This document shows positions 20,640 through 31,684 of a stretch of DNA of 64,000 bases, one piece after another. The stretch is from Chenopodium formosanum. Lineage: Eukaryota; Streptophyta; Magnoliopsida; Caryophyllales; Amaranthaceae. The stretch covers positions 38,264,165-38,328,164 of the forward strand of contig CM044868.1 of assembly GCA_024500155.1 (NCBI GenBank), given 5' to 3'. How positions within the stretch are numbered: position 1 is the first letter of the stretch; each line of letters starts with the position of its first letter. Below the pieces are notes generated by a model. The model worked only from the letters and a program-made list of their open reading frames with translations. It was not told the origin of the DNA and did no database searches. The translations under genes and the position numbers were made by a program.

Positions 20640-22871
20640 TAACCCGGCTGTTTTTGACAAGTTAGGAGGGCTTCTGATTGATTATCAGCCGCCTGAGGCT
20701 GGCTGTCTTCATTTTGCTCGTCCTATGTCGGCTCCCCTTCATTGTCTCAGACTTCATATCCCAGCTCAGCAGCCCAGTCTTTGAAGCGAGCCGGAGCTGC
20801 CTCTCCAAAACTTGGGCATCATACACTGCAGTGGCGTAGTCATACATAAGTTTGTAGACTTCAAAGTCTATATCCGGATAGAGGAGCCCCCAGGTTATCT
20901 TCAGACGGGCTGCATTGTCCCGCTCATTATACTCCATCAGCCGAGCCTGCTCCTTGGCGATCTTATTAGCCTGCTGGTTCCGCAGGTTGACAATCTCCAC
21001 CCCCAACCAGGTGACGTCTGCCCGGAGCTTCGTGTTCTCCTTATCAGCGTCCTCTAATGCCTTGAGCTCAGCTTTAGCATCTGCTAGTTTTTTTTTATCA
21101 AGGTCATTAGCCCGGCTGTTGGCTTCATCGTTAGCAGCCGTCAGACTCTGGATCTGCTCCTCCTGTTTCAACTCTACTGCTTTAGTATTTAATTCACACA
21201 TATAATTAGCATATTCAGCAGAGTTGAGGTTTTCAGTGGCCCTACGTTTGGCGTCATTTACCTCTTCTTTTTTCCGCCTGAAGGGGCCCCGGAGTCCATC
21301 CACCCTCAGCATAACCTGAGAAAGGGCAGCCGAAATATGAAACACTTGGTAAAATAAAAGAAAAATATCATAATCAAGTTGAAGAATACGGTCAAAGTCC
21401 ACTACCTACATATCAGGTATGGAGTTCTTCTCAGACCAGGTGACGGTCCTCACCATCCGTTTAGCAAACCTAGGAAGATCAGGCTCATCGGATGTAAGAT
21501 CTGCACCAAAAGAAGTACTTGGTGAGAGGGATGCAGCGTAGTTGGCATTCATTTGTTGTCGGCTGCTGACTGAACCCCCAAAGGGTCAACCTTAGTCTTG
21601 ACTCGCATAAAGTCAAGCGGCCAAGGAAGTTCAATCTTATTCTTACATTGGGTTTGAGGATGGGGCTTAGAGGCATCCTCCCCCCCAGTAGAGGCATCCG
21701 TCGCTTTCTTCCCTGAGCGTTATGAGCTTTCACTCAGAATCTTCATGGCGGAAGGTGATTTGCCACAGGTCGTAGGACGATCCGGATTGGTAGTAGAAGT
21801 TGACTGAGAGAGGTTCTTCTTCGCGGCCTTAGCAGCCGGAGTTCTGTCTAGCTCCACCCCTTGCCTTTTGAAAAGCTTGGAGATGGAGCGTGGAACGCGT
21901 TTAGTGGCATCCTGCAAATAAAGAATCAAATGTTACCAGCCGGCAAAAAACTCTTGGAAGAAATTTAAAGGAAACAAGACAGGTCAGGCGGTCTTACCCC
22001 GCCTTTCTTAGCCTCCTTGGCCTCGACGGCTGCTCTCTTGGAGAGCACGCTTTCTTTGCGCAGTTGCACAGCATACTTAGCAGGGGTTTTTTCCGGATCA
22101 ACCATCTTCAAGGTGTCGGCTGCAAAGAGAAAATAAAAAGTTAGCGAAAAAATAATAAAAAGTTGAAGTACAAAAACGAAAAACAACAGAAAAGCCGGAT
22201 GCAAAGTGGATTAACCATTGGGAAACACGGTGCTTAACTCGCAAGCGGACAAGAATCTTTCATCCTTGAAGAAGTCCGGATGGGGGGATCCAATTTTTAA
22301 GCAAAATAATATGAGTCCCATCCCCCAAGGGCTCAATTGTGGTTTCGAAGAAACCCAGATCCATTATTTGCTCACGGGCCCTAGAATAGAGTGCCGGGAG
22401 AGGACATTTCCTGCCCAGGAGGACCGGTTCCTTATTGTACCGGTGCAGCGTCCGGTTGTGTCTCAGAGTGGGGGAGGAGACCAAATAAAATTTCTCCTTC
22501 CACCCAGACCATTTGGGCACTTTGTCCAAAGGCATCAGATACAGGGGCAAAGTGGTACGAGTATACCACGCCCCATGACCGCCTGGGGCCTTGCCCAAAT
22601 AGTGCATATGAGCAAAGGCGGAAAAGGTAGGGGCAATATTCTAGAGCTCGCAGGCGGCAATGTAGCTCAGAATATTCACCCATGAATTTGGGTTGAGCTG
22701 CCATACACCCAGGTCATACCCCTTCAGGATTTTCCCTAATCCTAGTATGGAGGGGGAACTAGAGGCCAGCTTCTATTACCGCCTCATAGCAGACAAAATA
22801 GTTGTCTGCATTTTTTATGTTATCCTTCCAGGCCATAACCGCGTCCCCAGGCGGAACTATAATATGCCACC
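20640..22871 (-). pseudogene. T4 antisense aORF (Transposase_28-like, coiled coil), N-terminus missing
   Basis: Minus-strand gene beginning at the T5 LTR border. First comes VPPGDAVMAWKDN / FVCYEAVIEAGL, then NPNSWVNILSYIAACE and HMHYLGKAPGGHGAWYTRTTLP, a Transposase_28-like region to about 22260. Later exons are bounded by good splice words: acceptor CTTTGCAG near 22118, donor GGCGGG/GTAAGACC near 21996, acceptor TTTGCAG near 21912. The last exon (from about 21320) encodes a long charged coiled coil (KAELKALEDADKENTKL). The C-terminus is SLRRLIINQKPS at 20662. Stops interrupt the Transposase_28 part. This copy keeps the 3' half better than the T2 copy. Role unknown. Confidence 0.65.
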
Positions 22872-23497
22872 TGTTTCGGGGTTTTTTGTGTCCCTCGGGA
22901 GAGTTACAACTCTAGACTAGATTCCACAAGGTCGCCTGTACCTGCAAAACAAACGGACCGCCGGATGGTCGGTGGTCCGCCTCCGAAGCTTAAGTTAGTA
23001 AAGTATTCGGAGTAAAACGTGCAAAAATACGGATTCCGAGCTCGGGTGTTGTGCTGTCTGTTTCTTGAGAACGACAACTCTGTAAAAAATGTTAATGTGA
23101 TGTCCTAGGTTGATTGATTACTTGCCCCATTAATAAGGTGATTGTCCCTATTTATAAGGTCATTTGGGGAAGTGTGCCCTCCCTAGGGTTTGATTACCTA
23201 GGTATTAGGGCACGCCGTTTTGCGGAGCCTCAAAGTTTGGGCCTTTGAAGGCCGCCATTTCAGAGGTGATATATAAGTGACACGTGTCGCACATCCTCAG
23301 AGGCCATTTGAGCGTCTCTTAGGGCGACACATGTCGCTCTCTTATTGGTCCACCTGGAGTTATTAAATTCCCCAGAATCAGGGTAGTATCTGCCTGACAC
23401 GTGTCACCATCTAGAAGGTCCAAGGTGGCGCCCCTTTTAGTGACATGTGTTAGGTTATGATTGGGCCACTTGGCCGGGTATAAAATACCCAAAACAT
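22872..23497 (-). mobile_element. T5 3' LTR (626 bp)
   Basis: The ends on the plus strand are TGTTTCGGGGTTTTTTGTG (22872) and TATAAAATACCCAAAACA (23497). On the minus strand it reads TGTTTTGGGTATTTTATACCC..., with a TATAAATAGGG box near 23136-23150. The body carries ACACGTGTC G-box words near 23280 and 23398. The right flank on the minus strand is a purine tract, as expected before a 3' LTR. Confidence 0.72.
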
Positions 23498-23507
23498 TTG
23501 CCTCTCA
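23498..23507 (-). other. T5 polypurine tract
   Basis: On the minus strand GAGAGGCAAA directly precedes the LTR TG. It is comparable to GAGGGGAAAA (T2) and GAGGGGCTAA (LARD). PPTs prime plus-strand DNA synthesis. Confidence 0.6.
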
Positions 23508-24001
23508 CAGGGGTCACGCGCTCGGCACGTGACACCTGTGACAAGTGTCATGCCATAAATGGCCAAAAACTTACTTTTACTGTTCTGTTTTAGGGTTTTA
23601 CTCTGGAACGTTTTACCCCCCTTCCCCCTATAAATAGAAGGGTTGATCTCCCTTGCATTCACATTTGCGTGAATCTTTGAATTTGACTTGCAAAGACTTT
23701 GACGTCACAAGCATCCGACAGACAGCCATCCTAGTTGGCCTGCTCAACAGACGCCCCATACCGACGCCTCTTGTTACCTTCTTCTTAGGTAACCGCCTGA
23801 TCCATTTTTTACTTATTTTCTTTGCATTTTTTCTCTTTATCAAAAAATTTTTCCCAAACACACCCGGCACGGCCTAGATTAGTGATCAGTCGGTCACTGG
23901 GGACGGCTGAATCTAGAACTAAGAGTGCTAAATGCTCGTTCGAGAACTTTCCTCTAAGTACATCTCCAAATCCAACAGTGTCTGTGCCCCTGCAGGACAC
24001 G
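23508..24001 (+). promoter_or_regulatory. T5 aORF promoter and leader
   Basis: Sits between PPT and aORF start. TATAAATAG is at 23629-23637, about 370 bases upstream of ATG 24002, and CACGTG words lie upstream of it (near 23525). The leader ends CCCCTGCAG/GACACGATG, which could be a splice acceptor, implying a leader intron. The matching region in T2 is 9232-9810. Confidence 0.55.
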
Positions 24002-25750
24002 ATGACCAGAACAAAGCAGACGACAAGGAGATATAGGACGGATGCTTCTTGGTACCATTCGGACAGTGAGACTATTTTTTTTTACGGCTCCATTAGGGCG
24101 CCTGTCTCTGAAATAAGTAGGGAACCCCCTAGCACCGTCAGCACTCCCAATGACTCATTCTTGGAGGAGTGTGACGAAGAATATGAGAACCCTAGGCCAA
24201 GTGGATTGATGCCGGATGATGAGATGGGGGAGGACATTGCTGGTTCCAGCCAGCAGGCCCCCAACTCCGAACAGAACTCTGATGATGACTCTGCGTCATC
24301 ATCTTCCAACTACGTCCCCCTTGACTCGGAGGAGGCGCAGTCGAATCTTAAAGCTGCCGGAGAGTCCCTCTCCGTTGAAAAGGGAGAGGGCTGGGAGGAG
24401 CCATCTGCTTCCAAGCGGCATGAATGTGCGCCCTATTATTTGCACGTCCCTGAAGACAAGAGGAAGGTCATGAAGGACGATCTTTCCAAATTTCTTCTAC
24501 CCGTGTCATGGGACATGGGTTCCTTTTGTCTGTGCCGGATGCTATAGACACGGTCACCTGGCCTGAGATGGCCTGCTATGGTGACCAGTGCTTCAGCTGC
24601 TACGAGGCGACCATCTAGGCAGGACTTCGCTTTCCTCTCCATCCGGTTGTGGAGAGGATCTTGGACGGATACTAGTTGGGTATCTGGCAACTAGCCCCCA
24701 ACTCTTGGGTCAACATTCTAGGCTATGTTGCCGCCTGTGAGATGCTGGAGGTGGAGCCCAGCTTCGAGGCGTTTGCTCACATGCATTACTTGAGTAGGAC
24801 TCCAAATCCAAGCGGGGTCGGCTGGTTTACTCTGACCAGCCATACCCGTTATATGATGACGCTAGGGAAAGAGAACAAATGGAAGGACTGGAGAACTAAA
24901 TTTTACATAGTCTCTTTGCCATACCGCCGAAGAAACAAGCGGTACAACCGCTGGACTCGATATCCGCTCCTCTTGGCTGGGAAGAAAGCCCTTCCGCCTG
25001 TTCCCAGGCGGGCACAGGAGGAGATTTTTGATCGGGGCCTCTTTACTATGTTCGTCCGAATGAACAACGAGATAGGGGTCAAGCAAGTCACCCTTAAAAG
25101 TTATATTCCCATATTTGAGTGGCTCTCGGACGGGATGTACTTGGCCGCCTGCGGCCTTAGTATGGAGATGCCGAGAGGTAGCTGGCCGCATGAATTTATT
25201 AGCTTTACTACCCACTTTGTTTCTTATTTATTTCATTGCTAACTCTTTTTGTTGTTTGTTGCAGAGAAAGCAATGGCCAAGCTTCCCTCTCATAAGAAGC
25301 CGACTATCTCTATCGCTTTCTACCGCTCGAACCTTAAGCAAGCGGATGAACAGCCGCCAGGCAACACTCCTAAGGTAACGAGCTGTTCAGTTCTTGCAAA
25401 GTTTCTTCAATGAAATACTTAGTGTATTTTGTCTCAAGGACTCATACTTAGAATTCTTGTCAGGGTGACTCATCAAAGCCTGCCCCTTCTTCTCAACCGG
25501 ATCCCAAACTGCGCAAGTAGTCAGCTGGCGACGTTTCCCAAAATCGCAGGAAACACATCGCCACTAAGCCTCAGAAGAGAACAAGCACCTTTTCCCCCAC
25601 CCAAACTCCAACAAAGTCGGACGCTCAACAACGAGCGTCGAAGAGTGGTAAACAACCACTCACCACTACTGCGGCACAGTAGGCAACAGCCAGGCCAAAG
25701 GGGAAAAAGGAGGTAAATCATCCGACCATCCGACCATGCGCTCCAATGAG
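24002..25750 (+). pseudogene. T5 aORF, exons 1-3 (interrupted by element H)
   Basis: ATG 24002 opens a basic N-terminus (MTRTKQTTRRYRTD), then an acidic/Ser linker with SDDDSASSSS. A frameshift near 24530 moves to frame 1, where the Transposase_28-like part runs to 25177 (CYGDQCFSCYEATI, LAPNSWVNILGYVAACEMLEVEPSFEAFAHMHYLS, KWKDWRTKFYIV, FDRGLFTMFV). Stops are at about 24616 and 24673. Inferred introns are 25178-25264 (GT..GCAG, 87 bp) and 25375-25463 (GT..TCAG, 89 bp). The exon between them encodes AMAKLPSHKKPT. Exon 3 (GDSSKPAPSSQPDPKLRK, then stop) leads to a donor-like GGTAAATC near 25712. H inserted at 25750. The second half resumes at 42202. Function unknown. Confidence 0.68.
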
Positions 25751-26050
25751 TGTTGTATATTTGGAGTAACACTCGAAATACACAAGGGATAAACCAAGAG
25801 ATAGTTAAGGCTAAGAACCAAAGGCTTCTTAGATAAAGTCACACCACTAAGAAACGTTTTGGATTCCTAAGATCAGCAGCCAACTAGTATCCTAAACTAG
25901 CTAACTAAGCAAAGGAAACGAAATTCCAAATCCAAGAATTTCAGGTTTTTGTTTCTAATCCAAGAAACGAATGTAAGACAAGATTTTTTGTTTGAATAAT
26001 CTGATTTTTTCATTCACATTTGCTTGCTATTTATAGTAAACAAGCATCCT
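25751..26050 (-). mobile_element. H 3' LTR, U3 deleted
   Basis: 25751-26050 matches 41047-41346 almost base for base (TGTTGTATATTTGGAGTA to AAACAAGCATCCT). It includes the minus-strand TATAAATAG near 26025-26035. Beyond AGCATCCT it changes straight into integrase coding sequence, so about 850 bp of U3 present in the right LTR is missing. Confidence 0.75.
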
Positions 26051-26113
26051 TTCTCTTCTTGTCATAGTATGCCTTTGTCTTTACATTAGCTTGTTCAATT
26101 TTGGAACGAACTT
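26051..26113 (-). pseudogene. H integrase fragment left of CRM-A
   Basis: The minus strand encodes VRSKIEQANVKTKAYYDKKR, the continuation of the integrase segment that ends at 32279 on the other side of CRM-A. It fuses directly to the truncated LTR, so the integrase C-terminal domain is missing. The AACTT at 26109-26113 is the left TSD copy of CRM-A. Confidence 0.7.
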
Positions 26114-26858
26114 TGATGCAAGTCTAAGCATGGAGAACTTCGAAGATTTGCTTATCATGCATCAAGATAGCTTGTCCCTAAACATTGATTCAAGCCAAGC
26201 ATTGCATGGACACTTTCTTGGATATCAAAGCAAAGCCACGGTTTGCTTAGTGACTTTTCTTGGAGTCTAGTTCACTTTCTTGAACTTTCTTGAATTTTCT
26301 TTACTTAGATTTTGCTTACAAGGTTTTACCTTTCACTTGAAAGGGTTTTTCTTGGTTCAAACATTAGGATCTTTAATCTTTATTTAGTTCTTTAATTTTT
26401 ATTTATTTATTTAGTTGCTTTAAAAATCAGTTAGTTAGCAAAATAAATCAGTTTAGGCGTGTGCTTGTTCTCCAAGGAGTTTGGTGTATGCTTGTGCGCC
26501 AAGGTGCTTTCTCTTCAAGCAAGTTAGAATTCTAGTTTAATTAGGATTGAATTAGGGACTTGTCCTAATCCTCCTAGGTAAACTAAGTCTTATAAATAGG
26601 GCTGTAAACACACGAATAAATATACATAGATTAATATTCAGATTTATTTCTTAAGTTGCATACTTGAGTTTTGGTTGATTGCGATCAATTGCTGTTTTGC
26701 TTGTTTTAGTTAAAACATTCGTTTGGATTGATTAATTAGGTGGATTCTTAATTGATTAATCTTAGTTTTTGTGTAATTCTTGGTGGATTTCCTGTATAGA
26801 ATTAGACTTAAACATATCCCTTGTGTTTTGTTGATTTTCGGATCAATAATTCACATCA
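26114..26858 (+). mobile_element. CRM-A 5' LTR
   Basis: 745 bp with TATAAATAG at 26591-26599. Its first 155 bases carry an orphan copy of the pol C-terminal reading frame (MENFEDLLIMHQDSLSLN), because that frame runs into the LTR at the 3' end. Confidence 0.92.
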
Positions 26859-26862
26859 TCTT

Positions 26863-26875
26863 TGGTATCAGAGCC
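26863..26875 (+). other. CRM-A PBS (initiator Met tRNA type)
   Basis: TGGTATCAGAGCC follows the LTR by four bases. It is the classic PBS complementary to the 3' end of plant initiator tRNA-Met. Confidence 0.9.
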
Positions 26876-27150
26876 AGGTTACGCAACTTCGGAAAAAATT
26901 AAACTGGGAACAATTGGCTGGGAATTTTTGAGTGATTCTTTTTGCATTGAACTCTAAAAACGTCCAGATATCACCATATAAAATTTCATAATTTTTAGTT
27001 GAGTAACGCGTTCTACACAGCCTCAAACATTTGGTGTCTGTGCACTGATTTGCAGATGGGAGTCCGGTTTTTGTGTTGCTTAGTTTTTCTTCAAGATTCG
27101 ATCTTTTAATCAAGATTTTTGCATGAACTGACTTGGTTTGTGTAGGAATC

Positions 27151-27873
27151 ATGAGTGACGAGGAGGTTCCACAGGTTCCAAGGGGATTAACCTTAGAACA
27201 GGCTCAAAATCTTAGAAGAGATAGGCGAATTGACGAGTTGGCAGCAAGGATGGATGAGATATTAAAAAGGCTTGATACTCTTGCTGGAGATTCTTCAAGG
27301 AAAGGGAATTCTAACCCTAATTCTGGTTCAAGTGAGGAAGAACAACCAAGGAGGAATCCAAGGGGGCCACGGAATAATTATTCGTCAAGTGATGAATCAC
27401 CAAGGCCTAGGAGAAGAGATAGACCAAAGGATGATGATAGGACAATTAGATTAGATCTTCCTGAATTCAATGGGAGTATGAATGAACCTGAAAAATACTT
27501 TGAGTGGATTAGAAGGGCCGAGACACTTTTTTATTACAAGGAGTATGATGAAAGGAAAAGATGCAAATTGGCTGAATTAAAACTGACCGGTTATGCTAGT
27601 CTTTGGTATGATAATCTAAAGAAGAAAAGGCATAAGGAGGGGCGTGCAAGAATCTCAACTTGGGAACAACTCAAGAAGCACATGAAAAAAAGGTTCGTAC
27701 CTAGTGATTATATTCAAGATGTTTATCTTAAGATGCAACTTTTTAAACAAAATTCTATGACTGTTGAGAATTATATTGGTGAATTTGAAAAGTTATGCAT
27801 GCTATGTGGCTTAGAAGAGATTGTTGAGCATAAGATTGCTAGATTTATTTCGGGGTTGAATGAATATTGCTGA
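27151..27873 (+). pseudogene. CRM-A gag, N-terminal part, ends at a 2-nt deletion
   Basis: The ATG 27151 start gives MSDEEVPQVPRGLTLEQAQN. A charged Arg/Ser/Pro linker follows, then the gag core (LPEFNGSMNEPEKYFEWIRRAE, KLTGYASLWYDNLKKKR, KKRFVPSDYIQDVYLKMQLFKQ). Frame is lost at 27862-27868: two bases present in CRM-B (GAATGATAATATTG) are missing here (GAATGAATATTG), giving TGA at 27871. The gag continues in the next frame from ATG 27860 (MNIAEKVELQQYW). CRM-C has the identical deletion. Gag builds the particle in the cytoplasm. A leader acceptor-like TGTGTAG lies just before the ATG. Confidence 0.85.
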
Positions 27874-29536
27874 AAAAGTTGAATTGCAACAATATTGGTC
27901 CTTTGAGGATGTTTGCAAGGTAGCTTTGAAAGTTGAAAAACAGATAAAGGGGAAGAAAGGGACATACACTAAGCCCTTTGTAAAAGGTTTCACTAAACCT
28001 TTTGAGAAGAACAGCTTGGAGAAAAGTGGTTCTAGTTGGAACTACAAGGAGACTAAATTAAAGTTTGAAGCTCCTAAAAAGCTTGTTGAAGATAGGAAGT
28101 GCTTCAAGTGTGGTAGTGTTGGTCACATTGCAACTAATTGTCCATCAAAAAGAGTAATGACTGCTCAAGAGTGGGAACAAGAACAAGCTAAGTGTGAGCA
28201 AGGTAGTGACTATGAAGAAAAGAACGAAGAGGAAAACTTTGAAGAAGAGGAGGGGCATATTGACGAAATTGATCCCGAGACTCATGGTCAAAGTTTGGTT
28301 CTAAGAAGGGCACTACACTCTAAAACCGTACCTATGGAAAACAATCAAAGGGAGAAAATCTTTCTTACAAGCTGCAAGGTAGAAGATAGGTTGTGTGATA
28401 TGATCATAGACACGGGGAGTTGCACTAATGTGGTATCTACTACTTTGGTAGACAAATTGAAGTGGCCAACTACTGAACATCCAAGCCCTTATAAGCTTCA
28501 TTGGCTTAATAATTCGAGTGATGTTAAGGTAACTAAACAAGCCTTAATCTCCTTTTCAATTGGTAAATTTCATGATAAAGTTTTGTGTGATGTTTGTCCT
28601 ATTGATGCTTTTCATATACTATTAGGTCGTCCTTGGCAATATGATAGATTTGTGAAGTTTGATGGAAGGACTAATGTGTATGTTGTGAGAAAAGGAGAAA
28701 AAGAGAGACCGGTTGCTTTAAAACCTTTGATAAGCAACAAGCCTTCTAATGTTACCTCTAATTCGAAGAGTTCTTATTTGATTAGTGAGAGGGAATTAGA
28801 AAAAGAGATTTGCAGCAACAATGTGGTATATATACTTGTTTCTAATGAGATTCGAATTGATCAAAATAAACAAGCAAAGAGGCCGTATGAATTGGAATCT
28901 GTGTTAGAAGAATTCAAGGATGTCTTTCCTAAGGAATTACCTCCGGGACTACCTCCTATTCGTGCGATAGAGCATCAAAATGACTTGATTCCGGGAGCAT
29001 CATTACCTAATAAGGCAGCCTATAGAAGTATTCCGGAAGAAACAAAGGAGATGCAAAGGCAAATTGAAGAGCTAATGACTAGAGGATACGTGAGGGAAAG
29101 TATGAGCCCTTGTGCCGTGCCTACTTTACTTGTCCCAAAGAAAGATGGGAGTTGGCGCATGTGTATTGATAGTAGGAGTGTGAATAACATCACTATCAAA
29201 TACCGATTTCCTATTCCAAGATTAGATGATCTACTTGATGAACTACATGGTTCACAGTTGTTTTCTAAGATTGATCTTATGAGTGGTTATCATCAAATTC
29301 GAATGAGAGAAGGAGATGAGTGGAAAACAGCATTCAAGACTAAGTTAGGGTTGTATGAATGGTTGGTGATACCGTTTGGACTCACTAATGCACCTAGCAC
29401 TTTCATGAGGTTGATGCATGAGGTACTTAAACCTTTCCTTGGAAAGTTTGTTGTTGTTTATTTAGATGATATTCTGATATACTCTAAAAGTTTGCATGAT
29501 CATTTAAATCATCTAACAAGTGTGTTTAAAGTGTAA
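27860..29536 (+). pseudogene. CRM-A gag C-terminus, protease and RT (first part)
   Basis: Starts inside gag in the shifted frame. In order: gag C-terminus, zinc knuckle CFKCGSVGHIATNC (28101-28142), an acidic linker (NEEENFEEEEGH), protease active site IDTGSCTNVV near 28405, then RT blocks (KKDGSWRMCIDSRSVN, KIDLMSGYHQIRM, PFGLTNAPSTF, VYLDDILIYS near 29455-29485). It ends at TAA 29534-29536, where CRM-B has TTA in the same position, so a T-to-A change created the stop. All RT aspartates remain. The product would be a truncated polyprotein. Confidence 0.87.
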
Positions 29537-31684
29537 AGAGAGAAGAAACTCTATGCTAAGCTTGAAAAATGCTACTTCTTAGTGCCTAGTGTTACTTTTC
29601 TTGGTTATGTTGTATCAAAAGATGGAGTTTCAGTTGATCATTCGAAAGTAGAGGCTATTAAAACTTGGCCTATTCCTACTAATATGAGTGAAGTAAGATC
29701 TTTTCATGGTCTAGCTTCGTTCTATAGAAGATTTGTCAAGAATTTCTCAAGTATTGTGGCGCCTATGACCGAATGTTTGAAGAAGGACAAGGGTAAATTC
29801 GAATGGACTAAAGAAGCTCAAAGTGCGTTTGAGTTGGTTAAAAAGAAGCTATGTGAAGCACCTATACTTGCGTTACCAGATTTCTCAAGTCCTTTTGAAG
29901 TTGAAACCGATGCTAGTGGAGTTGGAATTGGAGCAGTTTTACTCCAAAAGAAGAGGCCTATTGCATATTTCAGTGAGAAATTGGGAGGAGCTCGATTGAA
30001 CTATTCTACTTATGATAAAGAGTTCTATGCCATTGTTAGAGCTTTAGATCATTGGAGCCATTATCTCCGACCTATTCACTTTGTGTTGCATTCTGATCAT
30101 GAAGCATTGAAGTACATACATGGACAACAAAAGCTCAATCCTAGACATGCTACGTGGATTGAATTTTTACAATCATTTAATTTTTCTTCAAGGTACAAAG
30201 AAGGGAAATCGAATGTTGTGGCTGATGCATTATCTAGAAGATACACTTTGATTGGAATTCTAAATAGCAAGCTACTTGGTTTTGAATTGATCAAAGAATA
30301 CTACAAAGGTGATGATGATTTTGCTACATTGATTGAAGAGTGTTCTAAAGGAGCCGTGGGTTCTTATTTGCTGCAAGATGGTTTTCTTTTCAAAGGAAAT
30401 CGACTTTGTCTTCCTAAGTGTTCTATTAGAGAGCTAGTTGTTAGAGAAGCTCATGGGGGAGGAATTGCTGGTCACTTTGGCATTACAAAGACCTTGAGTA
30501 TGTTACAAGAACACTTCTATTGGCCTAAGATGCTCACGGATGTGCAACTAGTTATTTCTAGGTGTGCAACTTGTCAAAAAGCGAAGGCTACTTTTCATCA
30601 AGGCTTGTATACTCCTTTACCTGTTCCAGATTCACCTTGGGAAGATATTTTTATGGATTTTATTGTGGGATTGCCGAGAACACAACGGGGGAAAGACTCT
30701 ATTATGGTTGTTGTGGATAGGTTCTCTAAGATGGCTCATTTTGTTCCTTGTCACAAAGTGGATGATGCTATGAAAGTGGCGGAATTATACTTCAAAGAGA
30801 TTGTTAGATTGCATGGAATTCCGAAAACTATTGTGAGTGATTGAGATACAAAGTTCATGAGTTTCTTTTGGAAGTCTCTATGGAAGCTTGTGGGAACTAA
30901 ATTGCTCTTTAGTACATCGTACCATCCACAAACTGATGGACAAACCGAGGTTACTAATCGTACTCTTGGTGCGCTTTTGCGTGGGTTAGTGAGTAAGACA
31001 CAAAAGGATTGGGACATCAAGTTAGCTCATGCGGAGTTTGCTTATAATATATCACCTACATATGCTACCAAACATAGTCCTTTTGAGGTAGTCTATGGAG
31101 TCAATTCGAAACTTCCAATTGATCTTGTTCCATTGCCTAAGGGTGAATTAATTCACAAAGATGCCGAGTCTAAGTTGAAGAGTATGCTGAAATTACATGC
31201 TCAAGTTCGAACAAGAATAGAGAAGGTAAATGACATTTACAAAGCTAGAGCAAATAAGCATAGAACGCAACAAGGTTACAATGTTGGAGACTTGGTATGG
31301 TTACATTTGAGAAAGGAAAGATTTCCAGGAAAACGCAAGAATAAGTTGATGCCTAGAAGTGAAGGTCCTTTCAAGATTATTGAGAAGATCAATGACAATG
31401 CTTATAAGTTAGAACTTCCGGGAGAATATGGAGTTAGTGCTACATTCAATGTCGGCGATTTAGCTAAGTATATTCCTGATGAAGAACTTCGAGATTTGAG
31501 GACAAATTCTTTCGAAGAAGAGGAGGATGATGCAAGTCTAAGCATGGAGAACTTCGAAGATTTGCTTATCATGCATCAAGATAGCTTGTCCCTAAACATT
31601 GATTCAAGCCAAGCATTGCATGGACACTTTCTTGGATATCAAAGCAAAGCCACGGTTTGCTTAGTGACTTTTCTTGGAGTCTAG
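29537..31684 (+). pseudogene. CRM-A RT end, RNase H and integrase
   Basis: Same frame as the preceding part. RT thumb (FLGYVVSKDGVSVDHSK), RNase H (ETDASGVGIGAVLL, YSTYDKEFYAIVRAL, LHSDHEAL, NVVADALSRR), integrase H2C2 (HFGITKTLSM.., CATCQKAK), core (MDFIVGLPRT, then IVSD, stop, DTKF) and Glu in GQTEVTNRT. The stop at 30842 is TGA where CRM-B and -C have CGA/AGA, a likely C-to-T change. The frame then runs through LRKERFPGKRKNKL, YGVSATFNVGDLAKYIPDEELRDLRTNSF and an acidic stretch into the 3' LTR, ending TAG 31684. The VSATFNVGDL block is characteristic of chromovirus integrase C-termini of the CRM group. Confidence 0.87.

Larger units (their letters stand above)
13417..22871 (+). mobile_element. 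T4: Tat/Retand-type Ty3-gypsy element with antisense aORF, 3' end lost
   Basis: Plus-oriented order: 5' LTR (about 13417-13911), PBS (13914-13931), gag-protease-RT-RNase H-archaeal-type RNase H-integrase (13945-19565), spacer (19566-20639) and minus-strand aORF (20640-22871). The aORF N-terminal part, its promoter, the PPT and the 3' LTR are missing where the T5 LTR begins at 22872. T5 therefore most likely inserted into the T4 aORF. Convergent pol and aORF are known from some Tat-lineage elements such as Grande and Retand. Confidence 0.7.
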
